A stretch of 64,000 nucleotides of DNA, taken from contig NC_060259.1 in the NCBI RefSeq assembly GCF_921293095.1, forward strand, positions 1,550,001-1,614,000. Direction: 5' to 3'. The notes beneath the pieces were generated by a model that saw only the letters and a program-made list of their open reading frames with translations, did not search any database and was not told where the DNA came from. Each line of letters begins with the position of its first letter. Within the stretch, counting starts at the first letter, position 1. A program made the position numbers and the translations under genes. The DNA comes from Ischnura elegans. Its lineage: Eukaryota; Arthropoda; Insecta; Odonata; Coenagrionidae. Positions 35,279-44,030 of the stretch are shown here, in pieces.

Positions 35279-36424
35279 AAAAAATATAATTTAACTAGTT
35301 TAATAGAGGAACACGTTTTGCTCAATTCCACCCAGTTTTCTTACAATTTTACGCTGTTTCTTGCGGAAAAAAAGACGTGATACTTGCCAGGACCCCCCTC
35401 CCCTCCACGTGAGATTGGGTGAGAATCGGTTCGACCCCCTTGCCCCTGAACGATTCACGCAATCAACCTGCTGCGTGAACGGCGGTGATATATCCATGAA
35501 TTTCCCATAAGAAAATATTCCCCTGAACCGGGAATCGAGGCTGTGATCTTGGATTTCCAGCCCACTGAGCAGACTTTCTTTGATTCCCATGGCAATTGTT
35601 CCGAGGCTCATGGTACAAGATGAGAGTGGCGGATCCATGGGGAGGGGAGATGCTTAGGAGTCGTAACATACGCTATAGATAAAAATTGAAATTTTCATAT
35701 GTCACTACTTTGACGTAAAGCAGATAGCAAAATTTTCCGGCAAATTTACCAACTATAACGAGTCAAAATACAAATTATTTTTAACCTTATAGGGCCTATT
35801 TTAACGCTTTGGCATTTGTAAAACGATCTACCACGCCTGCATAATATAGTGTCTTTTTTATCAATGAATTAGTCTAAAACAGCCGTTTTTGAGTCTGGAA
35901 AATCCTAACTTTCAAAATCCCCGAACCCCCATTCGGCTAGGGGGAAATTCCCCTGGTTGTGTAGTAATTCACGAAGATAGGCCCCCCACCTAGTTGGTGC
36001 AGATCTATATCCGTCATTGCTAGATTTTAAACCCTTGTGGTTCGTCAAGGATGTCAACGCGGGAAAAAAGGACTTCAATGAAGCCGCAACCCAAGACTGG
36101 AGCTAGGGCGTTGCAGGGGGGCGTGTGCCTCTGGCGAAGATTTCAGAGAGGGGAGCAGAAAATTTTGAAACATTTATTAGAAAAGTTATTTAACTTTCAT
36201 AATTAAATTAGTTAGCCAAAATAATTAAAAATCATTTTAAACTAATATTAATAAAAGTTCTTCACAGCATACATACGGCGAGTAATTTCAACTAACGCAC
36301 AAGAAAAAAATGGATTACAGAGGTATTATATTTTAGGGGTGGAAGAGAGAAGGGGATCACGGGAGGGATAGTGGCAAACTGATCGTTGCACCCCCTGAAA
36401 AAAGTCCTAGTTATGGCCCCTTCA

Positions 36425-36505
36425 CGACCGGTTAAGAGTCTCAACCCTGCCCTAAAGACGCGCATGGCGGTATGACCGCAGTTCGATTCCCGGTTCAGGA
36501 GATTT
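36425..36505 (+). repeat. tRNA-like block (SINE head?)
   Basis: GACCGGTTAAGAGTCTCAAC resembles a box A region. AGTTCGATTCCCGG (36,480-36,493) is a good box B. The cloverleaf stems are poor and the acceptor stem does not pair, so it is not a functional tRNA gene. Pyrimidine-rich sequence follows. It may be a tRNA-derived SINE head. Confidence 0.4.
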
Positions 36506-38630
36506 TTTTCTCATGGCAATTCTTGTATATTTGGTAAGTTTTGGTTAGTGAGTAATCATTTCCATCGAAAAATGTTTTGCAATAGGGTCCAAAATCAATC
36601 GCCTTAGGACTAATTTTCTCGAGACCTCCTTAAAATAAATATCCTCGCTTTTTCTCATTCTTCATTATTTTCCCCTGCCAAACACCCTAAAGGTGGCTTG
36701 CTGGGTATTATGTAGATTTACAAGTATTAGAAAGAATTTAGAGCCTCTCTTAAGATAAAAATAACGTAATTTCATCAGTTCCGTTGCTATTTCCCGTAAG
36801 ATCTCATGTAATTCATGTTCTCAAAAGAGCGCCTCTACCGGCCGAAGACTCAACTACGTGCGCTGTCCCAGCCTTTTCCCGACGTTGGACGGCCTTGTAT
36901 ATAACGTAGGCTACGGTTAAAGTAACCTAATCAAGCATTGAAAAATGGAATAATAGCCAAAAATAAAATGATATCAGCTTTATTTTAAAATTAAATAATA
37001 GTAGCATAATTGATGAATATTTAACAAGTTAAGTGATTTGGTTAGGAATTAATATTCGAGCTTAATATATGAAGCACAAACTTGCTTCATCGACAGTACG
37101 AAAACAATAACAATTAATGCAAAGAATTACTACCATTAGCCCAAATTTTACATGTTTTATTCATATTTACAATTCATAATTTTATTTCATCACTTGACTT
37201 GCTACTAAAAATATCCTCAATGTAGGCTATCAGGTCGATTCTTGAAAAATTTCAAGCTTGTGTTAACACACTAACTCGCCAAATATATTAATAGTTATAG
37301 CTTTCAATGAAAACCATATATTACCATAGTAATACCATATACTTTGATCAGCCGTTCATTTCCTCAATTGGACAGTATATACAAATACATGCAACGACCC
37401 TAGTAGCACAAAAAGGATTATATCTAGATTTAATACGTATCGTTGTATACCCTGTATACATATTATATCTGTATAAAATGCATGCAAATGTCCTCTACCA
37501 TGCATATAATATCTAGATATAATACATATTATATCTGCTGCAATAATATGGATTTTATACAGATAATATATGTGTACATTGTTGTAATCTGTATATTATA
37601 CAGATTTTATATATGTCTGATGATCCATGGTTACAACATAAGGATATTATTTGTACATTTTAAAGATTCTGGTATCCATCATATACAGATACAGATATCC
37701 ATATTATATACATATTTATCACATGTAACAAAATCTCTGTTTCTCTTTGTGGATAGTTATAAATTGAGATTTATTTCTGGGTTTAACACAACACTAAATA
37801 ATACTGGCATAACTCGAACTGAACAAACCTTAAAGAAAAACTGTTGATTGAAAGTAAATTGAAACGGTTACCAAACTTTTACAAAAACTGAGTTAAGAAC
37901 TTTTGACATAAGGTTAAGTAACTTAAGAAAACTTTTCCAATAACTTAAGGTCAAGTTTTAAAACAAATTCAACACTATATCCTAAGTTACGAAACTGAGA
38001 ACAGTATTTCTGTGGAAAAAATAACTTCCATGAAAACTTTACTGGAACAATTCCTACAATCAAGTTAAAATACTCACCACTATGTATCGATTTTGCACAC
38101 ATATCTTTCTGCAAAAGCATAATTGTTGGGTCAGACCAAGAATATTCACAGCTTCAGCCATTTGTTGGTATCATTAGAGAAGTTCTGTATGAAATAATAT
38201 CATGCTGAGTCTTCCACAAACCTCTACTAATGAGCTAGAAAATCGTGACATGTTGGTTGTGCTGTGTACCCAGTGTCATCTTGATATTTGATATGCAAAT
38301 AGTAAAATGTATGACTATACTTATGTCCAACGCTTGAAGTTAAAGCAGTTCCAAATTTCAGGGATCAGATTTAAAAATGCTATGGAAGTTTTAGGGCCAC
38401 CCTCCATAGTGCTTTGAAGAAGGATAGTCTACCATCTGAGTTGTGTAAGGAAAGGGTAATGCTAACCCTCACATCTAGGTTTCACATCAAATACATAGTA
38501 AGTGGTACTTACATTTGAATGGTGTAATAACGCGCGTTATGCGCATTTGTATATATTTCGATTCTTCAAGGATTGGTATACTGCATCAGCGAGACCTATG
38601 GTTAATACAAGTTTAACAATGTTGCTGACT

Positions 38631-38889
38631 CAGTAGCGGATACAGCAAAAACTCAAGGGGGGGGGGTGCAAAAGATATTTTGAGCTACCTATACTTTTAT
38701 CGTAATGAAAAATTTGAAGTTACATGGAACATTTAAATTAGTTTTATTTAACTGATTATACGCATGTACAAGACAATGCTTCTAATGATATAAAAGAGTT
38801 ACAATTATGGTTCTGCAATATTTGGCAATGCGGGCAGCCCCGCAAAGAGGGGGGCGTGCCCTCTGCGCCCCCATATGTATCCACCGCTG
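38631..38889. mobile_element. 259-bp hAT-type MITE (family 1), duplication TGCTGACT
   Basis: The ends are CAGTAGCGGATACAG and, inverted, CAGCGGTGGATACATATGGG. TGCTGACT flanks both sides exactly (38,623-38,630 and 38,890-38,897). The interior is nearly collinear with the copy at 56,942-57,198 (shared: GCGGGCAGCCCCGCAA, GATATAAAA.AGTTA). No coding. Ends of CAG.GGCGGATAC type with an 8-bp duplication are hallmarks of hAT elements. Confidence 0.93.
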
Positions 38890-40142
38890 TGCTGACTGGT
38901 GGTGCATTTCTCTAGTAGTGTCCAATCTCTGAAGCAGGTCCCTCATAATACTTTTGTATGAGAGGCAAAACAGACTTTAAAATGTGGCTAATAGAGGAAT
39001 AATGACTGCCAAATTCATGGGCCAGAACCTTTCCGGAATTATTTAATTTTTTTTAAGCATCTCATGAGATCACTAGTAGATACATCAATACGGTCAGATA
39101 ATAAGGAAATAATAATATTACTGGAATCCCTAAGTAGATTTGAGGATTTCTATGTAAAATATTATGCGTTTGACACAGATTTCATTTATTTTCTTTCCTC
39201 ATCCTTTGAATGGTTTGAGGAATCACTACAGACACTTTCAAATGACAAATTCAAGTTTTTATTGGAGGTACAATCACGAACTCCACTTTCAAAATTTTTG
39301 ATAAGGATGGGCAAAGCAAGAGACTAATTTTCAACTTTGACTGGAGAAGTTGCAATTGTTCTAGCACAGCCACTTGTTACTTAGCACATATTGCTTCTAT
39401 ATATGTACTTCATTCGAGTCAGTACTTTTCTGTAGAAGTGGGAGCCTCACTTGTGCTAGGAAGAATGTAGTCCTCATGCATCAATTGATTCGAATTATCT
39501 TCATCAGCCTTCACGTTATCCTCTCCGGGGATAGCATGGTCTATTCGCACCTCCTTGGGTTCATCATGGTTCTGGAGGAGTTGAAGAATTTTTCTCATCA
39601 CAATTACGGGGCAACCTGGAGAAACTGATATGTTCCGATGTTGGCATTATTCTTTTTCCTTATCCTCAAATGGCCTCCCATCATTTTCCAGTACATGTAG
39701 TATTCTGCGTCCTCTTCCAACTGTAAGGCATTAGTGAAAAATATACTAAAAACACAAATCAATACCAAGATGATCACGATCGCAGAGAATTAAATCGATG
39801 GCTTTGTTTTAAAATGGTTATCAATTAGTAAAATTATTCGACATATTCTCAATAGTTATTCATTTTCAAGTAAAACCCTCCATATACCTACAAGATAATA
39901 GAGAGAGACTATACTTGCCACAAAGAACTGTTAACAATGTGAATTCGCGAGAAAAATAATATTTTCAAATAAATCTGTCTGAAAGGATTGTACTTCCACT
40001 ATGCCAGCGAAAGCAAAGATCAATCTAAATTGTACGCAGAGATGAATAACCTTAAATAATTATTGGATTGAAAGTAGTAGTTCATTGATTGTCCAGATAG
40101 GGTAGATACACAGGTCGTGAAAATAATGTTCCATTTACTTAC

Positions 40143-40294
40143 ATTGAAATGGCTAGCACAGCAGTGAGAAGGGTTAATGCTGACAAAGGCATCTTCTTTA
40201 AATATCTCTTCGTGCGTGCCGCTAAGAGCCACTTTTTCCGCGAATCCGGTGTAATTGGTCCGTTTACAAAAGCTTTATCCGGCGTTGAATTCAT
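40143..40294 (-). other. Exon-like frame of unknown product in the 3.3-kb element
   Basis: ATG at 40,294, then 50 codons (MNSTPDKAFVNG..., with a basic PDSRKKWLLAARTKRYLKKM and a hydrophobic LSALTLLTAVLAIS tail), and a good donor AAT|GTAAGT after 40,143. No downstream exon joins convincingly; an acceptor at 39,720 gives only a dozen codons. I do not recognise it. Confidence 0.25.
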
Positions 40295-41206
40295 TTTGAT
40301 GGATACACAATGGCATGAAACAGTATTCTTTCAATCCCTTTTCGCCAGTCTTATCTTTGAAACACGTATTATTTCTTCCATAATGCACTTCAATGTGAAT
40401 TTGCTTGAAAAACACTATTTTACGGCACATACAAGGCACACAATGCCGTAACTACGAATGTAAACAAAGTTTCGGTTGCTATGAAGCGATGTTTGAAAGA
40501 GAAGCAGAGATTTTAAAATATATGATAAATATATATACAATACAGATATGTGTATCTGTATGTGATGTATACCAGAATCTTTCAAAAATACTGTTAATAT
40601 CCTTATGGTGTAACCATGGATCATCAGACATGCATAAAATATGTATGATATACAGATTTGCAAATATGTATACCGATGTATTTCGAAATCTTAAAAATAT
40701 ACAGATATAATCCTTTTTGTGCTACTAGGGGAGTCGAAATTGTTTTCCTCACTATTCGCTACCTTCTACAATTAAAACTAAAAATTTACTATAAACACGG
40801 GCAGTCGACTTGAATTACTTGCTTGAAAACAAAGGATTTCTCCGAACACCAATAAAGTTTCCGAACAAATATGATTCACCACAAACGTTTAATGGAATAT
40901 CCATGCACTACATCATTAATGCAATATATATCATGTGGAATTGAATACAAATTGTTTCCTCTATAGACAAGTAGGTAAGTTATTCACACAATTAAGTTTC
41001 AGTTTATCGGCACAGTTCAGGGTCTATCAAAAATTTCAGTGAGCAAATTAAAATCAGCTGATACGAAAACAATGATAACTGACACAACAGCACTTTCCAC
41101 ACGATTCACTATTGCTAGATTCACTTTTTCACAGCTGTTCCATCCATCCTCAAATTCACCATCACCTCCCTCTACTTTTTCCAAATATGCAGCTGAAATA
41201 TCGATA

Positions 41207-41614
41207 CTATTCCATCATAATACATGAAAGCACAGCTGTGACGTTGCCACCTACTTCATTTCCTAAACAGAGAATGAATACTGAAATTAGGGAGTCATAT
41301 AATATATAGATAACATTAGAAACGAAAGCTTCTAGTTCATACAGTAAAACGATATCGTCACGAGCAATACAATAAAAGTTGATACATATTAATTCTGACA
41401 TGCAACAAACAGACTTCGAAGCCTAACACATTTACGAAGAAAATCAAACATATTTAGCTTTCAATGATTATTTCGCATAGCATACATCTCACGGTAAAGG
41501 ACCGATCGGATATAGGTAAATCATTGAATATTTATGTCCGATAAATCATCATTATAACAACGAAATTATGACCTAACCCACCTTAACCCACTTGTCTGAA
41601 GCCATTGGGAAATT
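41207..41614 (-). other. Small two-exon frame in 2.0-kb element copy 2
   Basis: On the minus strand, ATG near 41,614 opens MASDKWVK and reaches a donor (AAG|GTGGGT). An acceptor (GTTAG|GCTTCG) near 41,424 continues in frame as ASKSVCCMSEL, then ARDDIVLLYELEAF and VGGNVTAVLSCIMME to a stop near 41,207. Copy 1 keeps much of the same amino-acid text (DRDDIALLYGLGAFVF) but has a 10-base loss and a frame change. The short acidic start might be the N-terminus of a lost Harbinger-like transposase. This is a guess. Confidence 0.25.
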
Positions 41615-41893
41615 ATCACAAACACAACAAACAGCTGATTTCTTAAATGAGATTTTCAAAGCGTATTATAGACTTCCAAGGTTTAATATAATTTTTAAAT
41701 GTAAATAAAGCAATTATTTATAATTTCAAGTCAATATTCCGTAAAATACAGAAAAATATCTTCTCCCTCATTGGTTACGCAAACTGTTCCGAAAGTTTTT
41801 CATACCGGAAGAGGCGGAGCTTCCAAATAGCTCGCGCAAGAAATAGCATGCTGCTATTCCGAACAAAATTATTACTACGCTTCATTCATAATA

Positions 41894-42274
41894 TATAGAT
41901 GCGATTGAAAAGGAAGCAGGGACATTCCGGAAGAATATACAACGTAATCTGATGGCTAATAACGATATTTTTATTGTAACTCATAAGAATTTGATGCGGA
42001 AAGGCGATATCACGACCCGGTTCCTGCTTGTTACTCCCTGGCATACGTCTACGTTGGGAACTTCGTGACGTCACGCCCGCACGGAGTTCCAGCTGAGACC
42101 ACCTCCTATTATGCGCACCTTGACCTCTACCTACGATGCAAGAAGTGAAATGTGGACTTCAACTGTTTCTTGAGCAAGTTCTAGGGCAGTCCCCCGCAAC
42201 AGGCCATTACTTGATGAAGCCAGTTCATACCTTTGGCCATTGAAGGCGCCACTACCGAAGGGTCCATCGGGCAG
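41894..42274. other. Unrecognised moderately GC-rich stretch
   Basis: No gene or terminal repeat was recognised. The phrase GACCACCTCCTATTATGCGC at about 42,097 is notable because 16 of its bases reappear in the arm and loop of the hairpin at 42,531-42,616. Confidence 0.5.
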
Positions 42275-42497
42275 GACGGTACACGGAATTGCGCAATCTG
42301 ACGTACGTGCGAAGGCGCAATCAAAATTGCATCGTGTAAAGCGGTGAATTGCTAGAACATATGCGATAATGCGTGGAAGCGAGACGGCAAAATAGCTCCG
42401 GTTCTAATTTCGTTCATGCATTCGCGCAATTCCACGCCATTTTAGAAATAAATGCAGCTCTAACCTGCGCAATTCCGTGCCCCGTGTAAAACCAAGG
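42275..42497. mobile_element. MITE of the GGCCGTTTTACACGGGG family
   Basis: The ends carry CACGGAATTGCGCAA and, inverted, CACGGAATTGCGCAGG, with the outer CCCCGTGTAAAAC at the right. It shares a 32-base identical core with 11,991-12,105. The right outermost bases are replaced by the hairpin block that follows. No coding. Confidence 0.6.
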
Positions 42498-42531
42498 TGC
42501 GTATATATACGCACCTTGGTTTTACACGGGG
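42480..42531. repeat. Perfect 52-bp palindrome
   Basis: Bases 42,480-42,505 are the exact reverse complement of 42,506-42,531, with no loop. The arm runs from CCCCGTGTAAAAC through CAAGGTGCG to the central TATATA. The outer part is the MITE terminus; the inner part (CAAGGTGCGTATA) is not seen in the other MITE copy. Confidence 0.95.
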
Positions 42532-42616
42532 GCCGTTTTACACCAAGGTGCGTATATAGACCACCTCCTATTATCATAGGAGGTGGTCTATATACGCACC
42601 TTGGTGTAAAACGGCC
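42531..42616. repeat. Perfect 41-bp-arm hairpin with 4-base loop
   Basis: Arm 42,531-42,571 starts GGCCGTTTTACACC, passes CAAGGTGCGTATATAG and ends GACCACCTCCTAT. The loop is TATC (42,572-42,575) and the partner arm is exact. It begins at the last base of the adjoining palindrome and shares CAAGGTGCGTATA with it. Confidence 0.95.
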
Positions 42617-43098
42617 TTTACGTTGCTCGGCACGGCAATGAATTTTCTAGGCAATAGATGTATTTTATTTATATATTTACGAGTAAGCCTATTTATTTAT
42701 TTAACCATTGGATTAATGGATATCACCATTTACAATTTAGAAAAAAGCAGATCAAGATTGGCCAAGTTGGCATAAATACCAGTAACATAATTATTATATT
42801 ATTAATACCTTATAAATAAGTACTATCGTTTCCAACAATATGTAGACACCCACTAACCCCATTTAAGGCTGCGGGGTACATCGGGCACCTTCGAGATTTG
42901 GATCCTTCCCCCCACCCCTCAAAAACTCGGCCTAGTGGCTAGCGAGCCTAGCCAAAGTGGCCTTGGACTCGAGGGAGGGCATATAGGGGGCAGTGTTTAG
43001 GGAAGGGAGGGGATGGGGTATGCCAGCGACCGTTATCGCGGAGTTCTCCCGAAGTATCCCATCTCCCCGGTAAAAACTTGAAGGCTGGCACATGAGGT
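42617..43098. other. Unrecognised spacer
   Basis: AT-rich to 42,850, then G+C-richer with CCCCAC and GGGAGG runs. No gene or paired termini identified. Confidence 0.5.
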
Positions 43099-43399
43099 CA
43101 GGGGCGCAGCTAAAAATTAAGTCTAGGGAGGGTTTTAGGCGCAATTAATACCTTGGATGTAGGAGGTATTGCATACCCACCAGGGTAAGTGGGAGTTGCG
43201 AGGACCCTACACCAAAAATTTTTTAAGATTAATGATTCAAAATGGCAAGATTTACGACTTTCTGAGGGATATTTGATTAATCCTAACACTATACTATAAG
43301 TAATACTAATCCATTAAGTAAAATGGATTAAACTTAAAAATTTCTCTGAGTTCTGGGGGGGGGGTGTTTATCCCCCAAAACCCCCTCGTTGCGCCACTG
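43099..43399. mobile_element. 301-bp hAT-type MITE (family 2), duplication CATGAGGT
   Basis: The ends are CAGGGGCGCAGCTAA and, inverted, CAGTGGCGCAACGAGGGGG. CATGAGGT flanks both sides exactly (43,091-43,098 and 43,400-43,407). The interior shares long text with the inverted copy at 47,835-48,120 (GATATTTGATTAATCCTAA, CCATTTTACTTA). No coding. Confidence 0.93.
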
Positions 43400-43407
43400 C
43401 ATGAGGT

Positions 43408-43904
43408 AACCTGCATCCTTCAACCGTACGCCACCATCAGCGGACGCGGGGGCGATCGGGCTAGCGAGACTGAAGTCAAACTCCAGGCTCAATAGCCAAG
43501 CAGATGGAATGCACTGAGGAAACTCACGTCCACGCTCACGTTTTGGCCGTCGGAGTGTTTTCATTCGGTCTCCTTGGCGAGGTTGTTCCTCTCTTTAGAT
43601 TCATATTTGGACTCACAAACGGCGCCGACTCCATGGGGCCTGAGGGGGGCCCAACCCCCTCAAAAATTCGTTATGAGTGTGAGGAAAAAATGTTTCAGCC
43701 TTGTTGATTTTCCCCGGAGTGTCCAGATGTAGAGATTCGAGTGATTAGGGTTCTAATGTTGATCATATGACTCTTCTAAAATGCTTAAAAAACTTAAAAC
43801 TCAGTAGGTACTTAAAAAATTTCCCGGGGCAAGATCCCCGGTTTCGGCCCCCCCAATATTTTTTGTAAGTCAGCATCCCTGCATGTTAGTTAACTTGTTA
43901 GGTA
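43408..43904. other. GC-rich spacer, possibly a decayed DNA element
   Basis: A block from about 43,610 (GGCGCCGACTCCATGGGGCC) to 43,885 (inverted CAGGGATGCTGACTTAC) has purine/pyrimidine runs like the hAT-type MITEs nearby, but the ends match poorly and no target duplication is found. Nothing coding. Confidence 0.35.
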
Positions 43905-44030
43905 GATGCGGCTCCGTAGCTGAGTAGGTTTATTTCACAAGTTTGCGCTTAAATTTTGGGAGGGTTCGCATTCGAAGTGATTGTATTTATTTTTCATTTT
44001 TTAAAGAATATTTCTTAACATAAACATAAT
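43905..44030 (+). repeat. tRNA-derived SINE candidate
   Basis: GGCTCCGTAGCTGAGTAGG (43,910-43,928) contains a near-ideal box A (TAGCTGAGTAGG). GGTTCGCATTC (43,973-43,983) is a slightly decayed box B about 45 bases later. An AT-rich tail (TTTATTTTTCATTTTTTAAA) follows. The tRNA stems are broken, so this is a SINE head and not a tRNA gene. Target duplications were not found. Confidence 0.6.

Larger units (their letters stand above)
33682..36915. mobile_element. 3.2-kb element, ends CGTAGCCTACGTTAT, 7-bp duplication GTTAAAG
   Basis: The left terminus is CGTAGCCTA plus CGTTAT after removing a MITE that sits inside it. The right terminus, read inwards, is CGTAGCCTACGTTATATAC. Both continue into AAGGCCGTCCAACGT. 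GTTAAAG flanks both ends (33,675-33,681 and 36,916-36,922), and the uninterrupted copy 1 has one GTTAAAG at this spot. Seven- to eight-base duplications fit P or hAT groups. The interior has decayed minus-strand frames around 34,367-35,278 and a tRNA-like block at 36,425-36,505. Confidence 0.85.
37398..40730. mobile_element. 3.3-kb relative of the two-gene transposon, ends CCCTAGTAGCACAAAAAGG
   Basis: Both ends read inwards CCCTAGTAGCACAAAAAGGA and on through TTATATCT (28 bases identical). They match the 18.8-kb element's CCCAAGTAGCA. GA lies outside both ends (37,396-37,397 and 40,731-40,732); the uninterrupted copy 1 reads GC here, so a 2-bp duplication plus one substitution is the simplest reading. 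The subterminal regions (37,420-37,720 and 40,500-40,710) are arrays of palindromic TATACAGATATA-like words, the same layout as the 18.8-kb element but a different word. No transposase is recognised. An exon-like minus-strand frame at 40,143-40,294 starts MNSTPDKAFVNG and ends at a GTAAGT donor. A hAT-type MITE is inserted at 38,631-38,889. Confidence 0.8.
33335..41893. mobile_element. 2.0-kb element copy 2, inverted, broken by two insertions
   Basis: It starts GGCTGCTATTATGGATGG and is the reverse complement of copy 1 (24,843-26,850) along three blocks: 33,335-33,681, 36,923-37,397 and 40,733-41,893. It stops about 88 bases short of the other terminus, so that end is lost. Removing the elements at 33,682-36,915 and 37,398-40,730 restores about 2 kb. 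Because copy 1 lacks both insertions, it serves as the empty site that confirms them. Confidence 0.85.

Noticed and set aside
36425-36505. Functional tRNA gene
   Set aside because: Box B is good but the acceptor and anticodon stems do not pair.
24843-41893. The two inverted 2-kb elements as ends of one composite transposon carrying the transposase and DUF4806 genes
   Set aside because: Each copy is a complete or nearly complete element with its own two ends; copy 1 has its own TTT duplication. The genes fit better inside the CCCAAGTAGCA unit, whose right end lies between them and copy 2.
43610-43885. A further hAT-type MITE
   Set aside because: The proposed ends match weakly and no 8-bp duplication is present.
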